Shown here: positions 19,170-30,309 of the stretch, piece after piece | How positions within the stretch are numbered: the stretch's first letter is position 1 | How the letters are laid out: each line of letters begins with the position of its first letter | From: Azospirillum lipoferum 4B | GTDB lineage: Bacteria; Pseudomonadota; Alphaproteobacteria; Azospirillales; Azospirillaceae | Direction of reading: 5' to 3' | DNA length: 64,000 nt | Assembly (NCBI RefSeq): GCF_000283655.1 | Contig: NC_016624.1 | Location: 372,001 to 436,000, forward strand | The notes under the pieces: model-generated | What the model was told of the DNA's origin: nothing | Databases searched by the model: none | What the model saw: only the letters and a program-made list of their open reading frames with translations | Program-made: the position numbers and the translations under genes

Positions 19170-19243
19170 TTTCCCCGCACCGCGTTGGGCGCCGCGGGGA
19201 GCGCTTATGTAGCGGGATGGACCGCGCCCCGCAAGCAGAGAAT

Positions 19244-20917
19244 TCACTCTCCGCGCATTTTTTTCCGGCGCCCATTCCGGCGGGCCAGAAGGGCCAGTCC
19301 GACCCCCAGCGCAGCACCCGCGGCGATCCCGGCACCGATCCGCCATGCCGTCCGGTTCACGTCGCCGAACAGCGTCACACCGCGCAGGATGGTCTCCGCC
19401 ATCGGCTCCGGCCGGTCGGGGTCGAGCAGGCGTTCGTCCACCAGAGCCACCTCCGCCTCGCTCAGCGGTTCCGGCTCCAGCGGACAGAGCGAGCGGCCGG
19501 ACGCGCGCATCAGCCGGTCGACGGTGGCGGTCAGCGAGCCGGTGCCCTCCTCCATCCGCTCCACCTCCGCCACCGCCACGCCCAGATGCTCCGCCATCAG
19601 CCGCGTGCGGACGGAACGGATGGCGCGGCAGTTCTCCGACTCCTCCTCGCGCTCGCCGGGCGGACAGTCGATGGCGAGGTCGCATTCGGTGTCCAGCCCC
19701 AGGGAGCGGTTGTTGATGTTGGACGATCCCACCCGCAGGAAGCGGTCATCCACCACCAGAACCTTGGCATGGACATAGATGCCCTGCCCGCCCTCGGTCA
19801 CCGGGGCCAGGATGCGGAAGCGCCCGTGGGGATCGGCCTCGCGCAGGCGCCCGACCAGCAGCGTGCGGGCGCTGCCCATCGCCTCCTCCTCCACCCAGCC
19901 GGGGGCGCGTTCCGGGTTGACGACCACGATCTCCGGCCCGTCCGCCTCCGACAGACGGGCGGCGATGGCGCCGACGATGCGCTGCGAGGCGAAATACTGG
20001 CTTTCCAGATAGATGAACCGCCGGGCCGCGGCGATGGCGGCCAGATAGAGCGCCTCGATCTCGCGCACGCCGCGCTTGCCGGTCTTGTCCCGTCCTTCAT
20101 CATCCGCCATCGGGTCGGTGCGGGCGATGGCGACGGGAATGTCGCGGAAGTCGGGCTCCAGGTCCTCCGGCCAACGGGCCTCGGTCGGCGGCGGCGGGAG
20201 CAGCGCCTCGCCGGTGGCCCGGCGCCAGCGCTCCCGCGCCAGTTCGCCCAGCGCCCGCGCCGCCTCGCCGTCGACGGCGGTGGTCACGTCGTGGAAGGGG
20301 CCATAGGGCTCGCCGCTCGGCCGCATGCGGCGGGGATCGCCGTCGCGGTGGTCGGGGGTGTCCCAGCGGTCGGTGGTCATGTCGATGCCGCCGCAAAAGG
20401 CCAGCGCATCGTCGATGATGGCGATCTTCTGGTGATGGCAGGCGCCGGGCGGATGGGCGGAATCCAGACGGAAGCGCAGGCGCCGGCTGCTCAGCCAGTC
20501 CAGCAGGACCAGCGGCGTCCGGCCGCGGAACGGCATCTTCAGGACCGCCAGATCCCATTTCAGCACATTGATGGTCAGCTCCGGCCGCGTCCGGACGATC
20601 CAGGACAGGAAGTCGCCCAGTTCGTTCGGCACGTCCGGAATCGGGTCCTCCGGTTCCAGCTTGATCCGGGTGTCGAAATCCCAGCCGATCAGCATCACCG
20701 TGTGGCGGGCGCCGAGGATGGCCTCCTTGATCCGGGCGAAATAGGCGGCGGCGTCGATGATGACCGCCATCCGGTCCGCCTTCGCCACGCGCCAGCAGGT
20801 CCGGCCGGGCACCAGGATCGGTCCCGCCGGGATTTGGCCAGTCGGGATTTGGCCAGTCGGGATTTGGCCGGTCGGATAAACGGGGCTTGGGCGGGCGGCG
20901 TCCGGCGTCGCAGCCAT
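19244..20917 (-). CDS. Phospholipase D family protein with C-terminal membrane anchor
   Basis: 557 aa. Two HKD half-sites: HHQKIAIIDD in the first half and VHAKVLVVDDRFLRVGSSN in the second, so the phosphatidyl-transfer site is complete. The order (sugar-free N-terminus, long spacer, GNNRS-like NINNRSLGLDTE) is that of bacterial PLDs acting on phosphatidylcholine or cardiolipin-type lipids. A single hydrophobic segment (GAGIAAGAALGVGLALLA) followed by basic residues ends the protein. No signal peptide. Start at 20917 follows AAGGAAAGG; residues about 15-29 are a threefold PTGQI repeat. Convergent in orientation with no operon partner. Confidence 0.88.
   Translation of the reverse strand: MAATPDAARPSPVYPTGQIPTGQIPTGQIPAGPILVPGRTCWRVAKADRMAVIIDAAAYFARIKEAILGARHTVMLIGWDFDTRIKLEPEDPIPDVPNELGDFLSWIVRTRPELTINVLKWDLAVLKMPFRGRTPLVLLDWLSSRRLRFRLDSAHPPGACHHQKIAIIDDALAFCGGIDMTTDRWDTPDHRDGDPRRMRPSGEPYGPFHDVTTAVDGEAARALGELARERWRRATGEALLPPPPTEARWPEDLEPDFRDIPVAIARTDPMADDEGRDKTGKRGVREIEALYLAAIAAARRFIYLESQYFASQRIVGAIAARLSEADGPEIVVVNPERAPGWVEEEAMGSARTLLVGRLREADPHGRFRILAPVTEGGQGIYVHAKVLVVDDRFLRVGSSNINNRSLGLDTECDLAIDCPPGEREEESENCRAIRSVRTRLMAEHLGVAVAEVERMEEGTGSLTATVDRLMRASGRSLCPLEPEPLSEAEVALVDERLLDPDRPEPMAETILRGVTLFGDVNRTAWRIGAGIAAGAALGVGLALLARRNGRRKKMRGE
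20829..20873. repeat. Three 15-bp tandem repeats inside the phospholipase D gene
   Basis: GGGATTTGGCCAGTC is repeated three times head to tail (third copy with one A-to-G change). On the coding strand it encodes a PTGQI/PTGQI/PAG-type linker near the N-terminus. Being in frame multiples, copy-number change would lengthen or shorten the linker without a frameshift. Confidence 0.95.
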
Positions 20918-21025
20918 GTCGACCTTTCCTTCCGGCATGCATGGGGTTTGGCGATGGCAGCAGCGGAGCCGCTGCCGTGCCTTCGATGAACCCCGCAAAC
21001 CGGTGGACGGTTCCCCGCTTTCCGC

Positions 21026-22072
21026 TCAGCCCGCCCGGAATCGCAGCTGCATGCGGTGCCGGTATGTCTCGCCGGGGTCCAGCCGGGCCGACGGGAAATG
21101 GCCGATGTTGGGGCTGCCGGGAAAACGCTGGCTTTCCAGCGCCAGCCCGGCGAAGCGCCGATAAGGCTGCCCGCCCTTTCCCACCACCTGCTCGCTGAGA
21201 TAGCCGCCGGTATAGACCTGCAGGCCCGGCTGGTCGGTCGCCAGCTCCATCCGCCGGCCGCTGCCCGGATGCTCCAGCACGGCCACCGGGCGCAGTTCCC
21301 CCGCCGGCCCCTCCAGGCACCAGTTGTGGTCGAAACCGAAACCGCCGACCGCGTCCAAAGCCTCGCCCAGCCGCACCCCGCCGCGCCCCACTTCACCGCG
21401 CAGGTCGAAGGGGGTGCCGTCCACCGGCCGCACCTCCCCCGTCGGAATCAGGTCGGCGCCGACCGGCGTGGTGAAACCGCCGCGCACCGTCAGCCGATGG
21501 TCGCGAAGATCGCCCGAGGCATGTCCCCCGAGGTTCCAGTAGCTGTGATGGACAAGGTTGACGATGGTCGGCCGGTCGGTCGTCGCCGTCATGCGGATGT
21601 CGAGCACGCCGTCGTCGGTCAACCGGTAGCGTGTCGTCGCCGTCAGCGTTCCGGGATAGCCCTGGTCACCGTCCGGCGAGACGAGCGTGAAGGTGACGGC
21701 GTTCTCCGCCTCCTCCACCGTCGCATCCCAAATCCGCCGGTCGAAGCCCTCCGGCCCGCCATGCAGCTGGTTCGGCGGCTCGTTGACGGCCAGTTCATGG
21801 CGCACGCCGTCCAGCGTGAAGGCCGCTCCGCCGATGCGGTTGCCATAGCGGCCGCAAGTCGCGCCGAAATAGGCGTCGCTCGCCAGATAGTCGGCCACCC
21901 GGTCGAAGCCCAGCACCACGTCGGCGACGGTCCCGTCCTGGCCGGGCACCGTCATCCGCACCAGCCGGGCGCCATGGGCGATCACCGTCGCCTCCAGCCC
22001 GCCGGCGGAGAGGGTGAAGCCCTCCACCGGACGGCCCTCGACCGTATCGAACAGGAAACTCTCGATGGGCAT
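21026..22072 (-). CDS. galM: Aldose 1-epimerase (mutarotase)
   Basis: 348 aa. Interconverts alpha and beta anomers of galactose, arabinose or glucose. Family motifs: GRYGNRIGGAAFTLDG, NQLHGGPEGFDRRIW, the catalytic His of VNLVHHSYWNLGG, and a Glu in LALESQRFPGSPN. Start ATG 22072 shares its A with the TGA stop of the upstream permease (TGATG), so it is translationally coupled as last gene of the YtfQRT-YjfF-like operon. Supplying the right anomer to the sugar 1-dehydrogenase encoded at 37472 is a reasonable role. Confidence 0.93.
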   Translation of the reverse strand: MPIESFLFDTVEGRPVEGFTLSAGGLEATVIAHGARLVRMTVPGQDGTVADVVLGFDRVADYLASDAYFGATCGRYGNRIGGAAFTLDGVRHELAVNEPPNQLHGGPEGFDRRIWDATVEEAENAVTFTLVSPDGDQGYPGTLTATTRYRLTDDGVLDIRMTATTDRPTIVNLVHHSYWNLGGHASGDLRDHRLTVRGGFTTPVGADLIPTGEVRPVDGTPFDLRGEVGRGGVRLGEALDAVGGFGFDHNWCLEGPAGELRPVAVLEHPGSGRRMELATDQPGLQVYTGGYLSEQVVGKGGQPYRRFAGLALESQRFPGSPNIGHFPSARLDPGETYRHRMQLRFRAG

Positions 22073-23058
22073 CACGCCTCCGCCGGTTCGCCGCCGCGGC
22101 CGGCCCAGACCGTCAGCAGACCCTTCTGCAACAGGATGAAGACGAACAGCAGAACACCGATGGCGATCTTGGTCCACCAGCTGCTCAAGGTGCCGTCGAA
22201 GGTGATGTAGGTCTGGATCAGCCCCTGGATCAGCACGCCGACGAAGGTGCCGACGACATAGCCGTAACCGCCGGTCAGCTGGGTGCCGCCGATCACCACC
22301 GCGGTGATGGTGTCCAGCTCCACCCCCGTCGCCGCCAGCGAATAGCCCGCCCCGGTGTAGAGCGAGAAGACGATCCCCGCCAGCCCGGCCAGCAGACCCG
22401 ACAGCCCATAGACCGCCACCGTCGTCCGCCCCACCGGCACACCCATCAGCTCCGCCGACTGGCGGTTGCCGCCCAGCGCATAGAGGTTGGCGCCGAAGCG
22501 GGTCCAATGCGCCAGCACCACCGCGGCGACCACCACCCCCAGCATCAGCAGGGCCGGCAGGCTCAGCTTCAGCCCGAAATCGAAGCGCAGCGCCATGTCG
22601 TTCAGCTCGCCATAGAGCGGGTGGTTGATCGGCACCGAATCGGTGGTCAGGACGAAGCCCAGGCCGCGGGCGATGAACATGCCGGCCAGCGTGACGATGA
22701 AGGGCGGCATCTGGAAGACATGGATCACCCCGCCCATCGCCGCCCCGAAGCCGCCGGCGGCGATCAGCGCCATGGCGAAGGCAGGGACGGGGTGCCAGCC
22801 GCCATGCTCTATCAGCACGGCCAGCAGCACGGTGGTGAAGCCGATCACCGCGCCGACCGACAGGTCGATCCCGCCCGACAGGATGACGAAGGTCATGCCG
22901 ACCGCGGTGATGCCGAGAAAGGCGTTGTCGGTCAAAAGGTTGCCCACCACCCGCCAGGAGGCGAAGTTGGGGAACTGCGCCGCGCAGATCAGGAATCCCA
23001 CCACCAGCACCGCGGTGGTGACGATCAGCGGAAGGAACCGCTGGAGTGCTCCGGTCAT
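22072..23058 (-). CDS. yjfF: Sugar ABC transporter permease (YjfF-like)
   Basis: 328 aa with about 8-10 hydrophobic helices. BPD_transp_2 (RbsC/AraH) family motifs: GMTFVILSGGIDLSVGAVIGF and [15 protein letters not shown], and YALGGNRQSAELMGVPV as the coupling segment. Start at 23058 after GGAGGGG; ATGA overlap with the preceding permease. Two different permease genes in one operon is the arrangement of E. coli YtfT-YjfF (galactofuranose), in which a heterodimer forms the channel. Confidence 0.9.
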   Translation of the reverse strand: MTGALQRFLPLIVTTAVLVVGFLICAAQFPNFASWRVVGNLLTDNAFLGITAVGMTFVILSGGIDLSVGAVIGFTTVLLAVLIEHGGWHPVPAFAMALIAAGGFGAAMGGVIHVFQMPPFIVTLAGMFIARGLGFVLTTDSVPINHPLYGELNDMALRFDFGLKLSLPALLMLGVVVAAVVLAHWTRFGANLYALGGNRQSAELMGVPVGRTTVAVYGLSGLLAGLAGIVFSLYTGAGYSLAATGVELDTITAVVIGGTQLTGGYGYVVGTFVGVLIQGLIQTYITFDGTLSSWWTKIAIGVLLFVFILLQKGLLTVWAGRGGEPAEA

Positions 23059-24106
23059 GATTTCGCCCCTCCGCTCTTCGGCGCAACCGGCGGCGCAACC
23101 GGCGGCTTGACCGCACCCGTCGGCTGCGCGCCCTTGGGGCGCGGCAGGAACAGGGTCAGCGTCGGCGACTGCAGCAGCAGGACGACCATCAGGACGCCCG
23201 CCTTGACGATCAGGTTGAATTCCGGCTTGAAGCCGCTCAGCAGGATGCCGGTGTTCATCGCCTGGATGATCAGCGCCCCCACCACCGACAGCACCAGCCC
23301 GAAGCGCCCGCCGAGCAGAGAGGTGCCGCCGACCACCACCGCCAGGATGGCGTCCAGCTCCAGCCACAGCCCGGCATTGTTGGCGTCGGCGCCGCGGATG
23401 TCGGCGGTGACAATCAGCCCGGCCACCGCCGCGCACAGCCCGCACCAGACATAGACGGCGACCAGCACCACCGGCGTGTTGACGCCGGCCCCGGCGCTGG
23501 ACAGCCGGTTGACGCCGACCGCCTCGATCATCAGCCCCAGCGCCGTCGCCCGCACCAGCAGCGCCGTCACCGCCAGCACGACGACGGTGAGGACCACCGG
23601 CATCGGCACGGTCAGGAAGGATCCGCTGCCGATGAAGGCCAGCGCCGGGCTGGTGAAGGTGACGATCTGCCCCTCGGTCACCAGCTGGGCGATGCCGCGG
23701 CCGGCGACCATCAGGATCAGGGTGGCGATGATCGGCTGGATGCGCAGAACCGCCACCAGCAGCCCGTTCCACAACCCGCACAGCAGCCCGGCGGCAAGCG
23801 ACGCCGCCAGCACCGCCGGCAGGCTCCAGCCCGCCCCGGTCATGGTGGCGGCGATGGCGCCGGAGATCGCCATGACCGCACCCACCGACAGGTCGACGCC
23901 GCGGGTGGCGATGACCATCGTCATGCCGATGGCGAGCAGCGCCACCGGGGCGCCGCGGTTCAGCACGTCGATCAGGCTGCCGAACAGCCGGCCGTCCTGC
24001 AGGCGGATGGCGAAGAAATCGGGGAACAGCAGCCAGTTGGCCAACAGCACGACGAGCAGCGCGCCATATTGCGGCAGATTGCGCGCCGGACCGGGAGCGG
24101 ACAGCG

Positions 24107-24110
<4 letters not shown>
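23055..24110 (-). CDS. ytfT: Sugar ABC transporter permease (YtfT-like)
   Basis: 351 aa integral membrane protein of the RbsC/AraH class: GMTMVIATRGVDLSVGAVMA, IQPIIATLILMVAGRGIAQL, and GGTSLLGGRFGLVLSVVGALI. The C-terminus carries a Pro/Ala/Lys-rich tail (about 30 residues) not seen in the partner permease. ATG 24110 overlaps the ATPase stop by four bases (ATGA), and its own stop overlaps yjfF in the same way. Confidence 0.9.
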
Positions 24111-25675
<1,565 letters not shown>

Positions 25676-25710
25676 GACGGACCTCGGCGGATGCGCGGAA
25701 GAAACATGTG

Positions 25711-25834
25711 AAGAATCCCCTCTCCCCCCCCGGGGAGAGGGTTAGGGTGAGGGGGATGCGCGGCGAGGATTCTCGGTATTGTCACGCGGTGGGTCCCCCT
25801 CACCCCGACCCTCTCCCCGGTGGGGAGAGGGAGA
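25711..25834. repeat. Dispersed palindromic repeat between ytfQ and ytfR
   Basis: Hairpins CCCTCTCCCC/GGGGAGAGGG occur at 25717-25741 and 25809-25831, and the inner blocks GGGTTAGGGTGAGGGGG and CCCCCTCACCCCGACCC pair over long range. The element is related to the one at 10812-11003. It sits directly after the binding-protein gene on the transcript strand. Confidence 0.8.
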
Positions 25835-25847
25835 TTTCAACCCCCGA

Positions 25848-26816
25848 TCAATAAGCGTCCTTGCGGCGCTCATACTCCGCCTTGGCGGTCTCGGGGGTGA
25901 ACAGGGCCGATTCCGTCTGGATCCACTTCGGCGGCGCCTTGCCGTCCTTCTTGTAGGCGATCAGCGCGTCATAGGCCGGACCCGCCATGTTCGGCGTCAG
26001 CTCCACCGTGGCGTTCGCCTCGCCTTCCGCCATCGCCTTGAAGATGTCGGGCACGCCGTCGATGGACACCACCAGGATGTCCTTGCCCGGCTTCAGCCCG
26101 GCTTCCTTGATCGCCTGAATGGCGCCGACCGCCATGTCGTCGTTGTGGGCATAGACGGCGCAGATGCCCTTGCCGCCATTCTCGGCCTTGATGAAGCTCT
26201 CCATCACCTCCTTGCCCTTGGCGCGGGTGAAGTCGCCGGACTGGGTGCGGACGATCTTCATCCCCGGATTCTTGGCGACGATCTCGTCGAAGCCCTTCTT
26301 GCGGTTGATGGCGGGCGACGAGCCGACCGTGCCCTGCAACTCCACCACCGCGCATTTGCCGCCGGTCTGCTTGGCCAGCCATTCGCCGGCCACCCGGCCC
26401 TCATGCACGGTGTCGGAGGTGACGGCGGTCATGTAGAGGCTGGGGTCCTTGGTCTCGATCTGGCGGTCGAGCAGCACGACCGGGATCTTCGCCTCCTTGG
26501 CTTCCTTCAGCACCGAATCCCAGCCGGTCGCCACGACGGGAGCGATGAAGATCGCATCCACCCCCTGGGCGACGAAGGAGCGCACGGCCTTGATCTGGTT
26601 TTCCTGCTTCTGCTGGGCGTCGGAGATCTTCAGCTCGATGCCGCGCTTCTCGGCTTCCGCCTTGGCGGTCTTGGTCTCCGCCGCGCGCCAGCCCGATTCC
26701 GATCCGATCTGCGAGAAGCCGACCACCAGCTTCTTGTCGGCGGCCTGCACCGCACCGAGCCCGATGAAGAGCGCCGCGGCGGCGGTGGCGGCGGAGATCA
26801 CCCATTTCCTGGACAT
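25848..26816 (-). CDS. ytfQ: Sugar ABC transporter periplasmic binding protein (YtfQ-like)
   Basis: 322 aa. Signal peptide with cleavage after VQA (AVQA-ADKK), then a Peripla_BP_4 fold: VVGFSQIGSESGWRAAETK, FIAPVVATGWDSVLKEAK, PVVLLDRQ, YAHNDDMAVGAIQAIKEAG, VVSIDGVPDI. This is close to E. coli YtfQ (galactofuranose), though in this setting arabinose or galactose is possible. Start at ATG 26816, with AGGGAG eight bases upstream; an in-frame GTG at 26825 is less well placed. The promoter region contains the 19-bp regulon box at 26945-26963. Confidence 0.92.
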   Translation of the reverse strand: MSRKWVISAATAAAALFIGLGAVQAADKKLVVGFSQIGSESGWRAAETKTAKAEAEKRGIELKISDAQQKQENQIKAVRSFVAQGVDAIFIAPVVATGWDSVLKEAKEAKIPVVLLDRQIETKDPSLYMTAVTSDTVHEGRVAGEWLAKQTGGKCAVVELQGTVGSSPAINRKKGFDEIVAKNPGMKIVRTQSGDFTRAKGKEVMESFIKAENGGKGICAVYAHNDDMAVGAIQAIKEAGLKPGKDILVVSIDGVPDIFKAMAEGEANATVELTPNMAGPAYDALIAYKKDGKAPPKWIQTESALFTPETAKAEYERRKDAY

Positions 26817-26944
26817 CTGTTTCACTCCCTGAGGGTTTATTGCCGTGCTTTTCGGATGGGGGCAGGCGGCGGAACGGGGCGCTGAAAGATCGTGATCGCA
26901 GCCCGGTCGAATTTGTTCGCGATGCCTACTTTAAGTACCCAAAA

Positions 26945-26963
26945 CCATAACTGTCCAATACGA
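26945..26963 (-). promoter_or_regulatory. 19-bp sugar-regulon box, copy 1 (ytfQ operon)
   Basis: Minus strand TCGTATTGGACAGTTATGG, 129 bp upstream of ytfQ. Copies with 13 invariant positions occur at 32254-32272 and 33357-33375, each pointing toward its downstream operon. TTGGAC inside the box could double as a -35 element, with CTTAAA 17 bases on. The remainder of 26817-27119 shows no gene or other clear signal. Confidence 0.75.
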
Positions 26964-27119
26964 TTCTCGACCGATGCGATGCTGAAAAGGATATGTCCGG
27001 TCGAAAGAACGGCCGGGCAGCGGAAGGCCGCCCGGCCGCAAGGTGACCCCGGTTCGAGAGAGACCGGGGCCGACGCACCCGAGGGAGAGCGCGCCGGGAC
27101 GCAGCCGCCGCAGTGGGAT

Positions 27120-27142
27120 GGAGAAAAGCACCGCGGCGGTGC
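27120..27142 (-). terminator. Terminator after the porin gene
   Basis: Minus strand GCACC-GCCGC-GGTGC followed by TTTTCTCC, about 55 bases after the porin stop. Short stem, so moderate confidence. Confidence 0.5.
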
Positions 27143-27197
27143 GAAGCCGGGAGAAAGGCCAGGACGTCGGTTGGCCCCCTGTTGGAAAGCCAGGCCT

Positions 27198-28352
27198 TTA
27201 GAAGGCGAGGTTCGTCTGGATCAGGAACATGTCGCCCTTGTCGCTGTTGGCGGCGACGTCGGAGCTGAGCTTGAAGTGGTTGTACTCCGGCCCGACGCTG
27301 AAGCCGGGCGCGACGACATAGCGGGCGCCGACGGTGATCAGCTCGAACTTGCTGCGGCCGCGCACCGTCAGGTCGCCGGCGTCCTTGGCGTTCAGGTAAC
27401 CGACGCCCAGCGTCGTGGGGCCGAAGGTGTATTGCGCGCCGACGGTCCAGACGTCCTGCTTCTCGCGGCTGACGATGCCGGCGGTGCTGGACTTGGCATA
27501 GCCGCTGTCGCCCGACCAGGCATAGCTGCCGCCGACCTTCAGCCCGCCATAGGCCACCGTCAGGCCGGCATGGGTGGACGACAAATCGTCGAAGCGCGCC
27601 GCCGTCGTGCTGGATTCCTTGGCCTTGCCGCCCAGGTAGAACAGGCTGGCATTGACCGCGACGCCGCCGAAGCTGTTGGCATAGGTGCCGCCGACCTCGT
27701 AGACGTCACGGTAGGCGCCGGTGCGGTTGGCCGAGGCGAGCGCCACCTTGGACCGGTTGACGTCGGTGCCGCTGCTGTCCGACGACGGCTGGTAGGAGGC
27801 GCCGAGCTTGAAGCCGGCGATCTCCGGCGTCCAATAGGTGGCGCGGGTGGCGCTGTTGCCGGAGATCAGGGCGCGGATGTTGCCGATGGTGACCGGCGCA
27901 TTGGTCGCGCTGTTGCCGAGCCAGGAGGGGAAGGAGCCGTCGACGCCGCCGGTGCCCCAGTCGGACGGGGCGATGATGCCGCTGTCGTCGGAGGGCCCGT
28001 TCTCCACACCCATGTGGACGGTGCCGAAGCCGCCCTGCACGAACAGGAAGGCGCGGTCATAGCCGGTGCTGCGGGCGTTGCCGGCGCCGTTCTCGGCCAG
28101 CAGGCGCAGGCGGGCGCCGTATTCCAGACCGTTGTCGGCCTTGGCCTTCGGCGTGACCAGCAGGCGCAGGCGGTTGCGGAACTCGGTCGAGCGCAGGCCG
28201 GCGTCGCGGTCCTGGTCGACATAGCCGGCCTCGAAATAGGCATCGCCGCCAAGGACCACGTCGAACTTCGACTGGGCGAAGGCCGGGGTGACCCCCAGGA
28301 CGGAGACGAGCGAAAGGGTGGCTGCGCCAAGCAGCAGTGCGGATCTCACCAT
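27198..28352 (-). CDS. Outer membrane porin
   Basis: 384 aa. Signal peptide (cleavage after TPAFA, mature QSKFDVV), then a beta-barrel-like alternation rich in Gly, Asp and aromatic residues, ending in the outer-membrane signature Phe (IQTNLAF). Gram-negative porin (Porin_4-like) type with the typical GFGTVHMGVENGP loop region. Start at 28352 with GAGGAAA upstream. It lies between the KGSA dehydrogenase gene and the ytfQ unit and probably admits pentose or hexose sugars to the periplasm; specificity is inferred from context only. Confidence 0.88.
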   Translation of the reverse strand: MVRSALLLGAATLSLVSVLGVTPAFAQSKFDVVLGGDAYFEAGYVDQDRDAGLRSTEFRNRLRLLVTPKAKADNGLEYGARLRLLAENGAGNARSTGYDRAFLFVQGGFGTVHMGVENGPSDDSGIIAPSDWGTGGVDGSFPSWLGNSATNAPVTIGNIRALISGNSATRATYWTPEIAGFKLGASYQPSSDSSGTDVNRSKVALASANRTGAYRDVYEVGGTYANSFGGVAVNASLFYLGGKAKESSTTAARFDDLSSTHAGLTVAYGGLKVGGSYAWSGDSGYAKSSTAGIVSREKQDVWTVGAQYTFGPTTLGVGYLNAKDAGDLTVRGRSKFELITVGARYVVAPGFSVGPEYNHFKLSSDVAANSDKGDMFLIQTNLAF

Positions 28353-28482
28353 CAGCGTTTCCTCTTGTTCCGGTTTGTTTTTGCTTCGATAGCCAGTGTC
28401 GGGAGCGGTCTTTCGGCAATGCGCGGGCGCACGCCGTGCCCGACCGTCAGGCCCGGCGCGCGGCCGGACCCGACAGCGTGTC

Positions 28483-28508
28483 CTGCGTCAGCGCTCCCTC
28501 TGACGCAG
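28483..28508. other. Stem-loop between KGSA dehydrogenase and porin genes
   Basis: CTGCGTCA (28483-28490) and TGACGCAG (28501-28508) form an 8-bp stem with a 10-base loop, without a T-run. It may slow exonucleases or partly terminate before the porin gene. The regulon box is not found in this 213-bp gap. Confidence 0.5.
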
Positions 28509-28565
28509 CCGTTGCGGGTTGGTGGTGCCGGTCAGTCCCGACCGGTGGTCAGGCCTGTCCGCAGG

Positions 28566-30146
28566 TCAATTCCGTCCAAGTGTCCCGTCGATGCGCCGCC
28601 ACAGCCCCAGCGGGTTGCCGTCGCGCACCGCCTCCGGCAGCAGCTCGGCGGGAATGTCCTGGTAGCAGACCGGGCGCAGGAAACGGCGAAGCGCCAGCGT
28701 GCCGACCGAGGTGCTGCGGGCGTCGGAGGTCGCCGGGAAGGGGCCGCCATGCACCATCGCGTGGCAGACCTCCACCCCCGTCGGCCAGCCGTTCGCCAGG
28801 ATGCGGCCGGCCTTGCGCTCCAGCGTCGGGATCAGCGCCGCCACCGCCGCCTTGTCCTCCGCGTCCATCTGCACCGTCGCGGTCAGCTGCCCTTCCAGAC
28901 GTTCGGCGACCGCCTTCATCGCCGCGACATCCGGACAGCGGATCAGCAGAGAGGCCGCGCCAAACACCTCCTCCTGCAATTCCGTGTCGGCCAGGAAGGC
29001 GTCCGCCGTCGTAGCGAAGAAGGCCGCCTGCGCCTGGTTCGGCCCGCTGCAGGCCATGCCGCGCGCCAGCGCCGTCACCGCGCCGCTGCCGGCCAGCTTG
29101 GCGACGCCGGCGTCATAGGCGGCGTGGATGCCGGGCGTCAGCATGGTGGACGCCGCACTGCAGCCGATGGCCTCCACCGCCGCCACGACGAAGCGGTCGA
29201 GATCCGGCCCCTCGACGCCCAGCAGGATGCCGGGGTTGGTGCAGAACTGTCCGGCGCCCATGGTCAGCGACGCCACGAACGACTTGCCCAGCGCCTCGGC
29301 CCGCGAGGCCAGCGCCGCCGACATCAGGAAGACCGGGTTGATGCTGCTCATCTCGGCATAGACCGGGATCGGCTCCGGCCGCCTGGACGCCACCTCCATC
29401 AGCGCCAGCCCGCCGCGGCGCGAGCCGGTGAAGCCGACCGCCTTGATGCGCGGATCGGCGACCAGCGCCGTGCCGATCTCGTTTCCGGTGCCGAACAGCA
29501 GGGAGAAGACCCCCTCGGGCAGGCCGCAGGACGCGACCGCCGCCCGGATGGCGCGGCCGACCAGCTCCGACGTGCCGGGATGGGCGCCATGGCCCTTCAC
29601 CACCACCGGACATCCGGCGGCGAAGGCCGAGGCGGTGTCGCCGCCGGCGACCGAGAAGGCGAGCGGGAAGTTCGAGGCGCCGAACACCGCGACCGGCCCC
29701 AGCGGGATATGGCGCTGGCGGATGTCGGGGCGGGGCAGCGGCGTGCGCGCGGGCATGGCCGGGTCGATGCGCGCCTCGATCCAGCTTCCCTCGCGCACGA
29801 CCTGGGCGAACAGGCGCAGCTGCCCGACGGTGCGGCCGCGCTCGCCCTCCAGCCGGGGGCGCGGCAGGCCGCTTTCGGCCATGGCGCGGGCGATCAGCTC
29901 GTCGCCGATGTCGAGGATGTTCTGGGCGACCGTTTCCAGGAAGGTCGCGCGCTGGTCCAGGCCGGTCTCGCGGAAGGCGTCGAATGCGGCCCAGGCCAGG
30001 GCGCAGGCGCGCTCGACCTCCGCCGCGCCGCCGCCGCCGAAGGCGGGCTCCAGAACCTCGCCGCTGGCGGGGTCGACGGCGCGGAACTCGCCCTCGCCGC
30101 CGCGGTGGGCGCTGGCGCCGATCAGCATCTCGCCGGTGATGGTCAT
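28566..30146 (-). CDS. 2,5-dioxovalerate (alpha-ketoglutarate semialdehyde) dehydrogenase
   Basis: 526 aa aldehyde dehydrogenase. NADP-binding part [15 protein letters not shown] ... [14 protein letters not shown], nucleotide loop GFTGSRRGG, general base Glu in [11 protein letters not shown], catalytic Cys in [10 protein letters not shown]. Length and motifs fit the long (type II/III) KGSADH class rather than the roughly 480-aa AraE of A. brasilense. It would oxidise 2-oxoglutarate semialdehyde to 2-oxoglutarate, the last step after the KDA dehydratase encoded next to it. Start 30146 after GGAG. Separated from the dehydratase gene by a palindromic repeat. Confidence 0.92.
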   Translation of the reverse strand: MTITGEMLIGASAHRGGEGEFRAVDPASGEVLEPAFGGGGAAEVERACALAWAAFDAFRETGLDQRATFLETVAQNILDIGDELIARAMAESGLPRPRLEGERGRTVGQLRLFAQVVREGSWIEARIDPAMPARTPLPRPDIRQRHIPLGPVAVFGASNFPLAFSVAGGDTASAFAAGCPVVVKGHGAHPGTSELVGRAIRAAVASCGLPEGVFSLLFGTGNEIGTALVADPRIKAVGFTGSRRGGLALMEVASRRPEPIPVYAEMSSINPVFLMSAALASRAEALGKSFVASLTMGAGQFCTNPGILLGVEGPDLDRFVVAAVEAIGCSAASTMLTPGIHAAYDAGVAKLAGSGAVTALARGMACSGPNQAQAAFFATTADAFLADTELQEEVFGAASLLIRCPDVAAMKAVAERLEGQLTATVQMDAEDKAAVAALIPTLERKAGRILANGWPTGVEVCHAMVHGGPFPATSDARSTSVGTLALRRFLRPVCYQDIPAELLPEAVRDGNPLGLWRRIDGTLGRN

Positions 30147-30184
30147 GATGGGTCTCCATTGTGGGAGGGGGTAGGCTGGCGATC

Positions 30185-30300
30185 GCCCCCACCCCAACCC
30201 CTCCCCCGCTGGGCGGGGGAGGGGGTAAGTGCTTATTCGGGAGAGCGGCGGCAGTCCCCTCCCCCGTCCAGCGGGGGAGGGTTAGGGAGGGGGCATCCGC
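30185..30300. repeat. Dispersed palindromic repeat (REP/BIME-like), copy 2
   Basis: Same architecture as 2829-2940: two palindromes CCTCCCCCGC/GCGGGGGAGG flank a spacer with GGGAGAGCGGCGGCAGTC. Located between the KDA dehydratase and KGSA dehydrogenase genes, in transcript context. Confidence 0.85.
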
Positions 30301-30309
30301 TGCAAGAAC

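Noticed and set aside
29900-30140. Possible second small gene overlapping the KGSA dehydrogenase 5' end
   Set aside because: Open frames here are Ala/Arg-rich shadows of the dehydrogenase and lack start signals.
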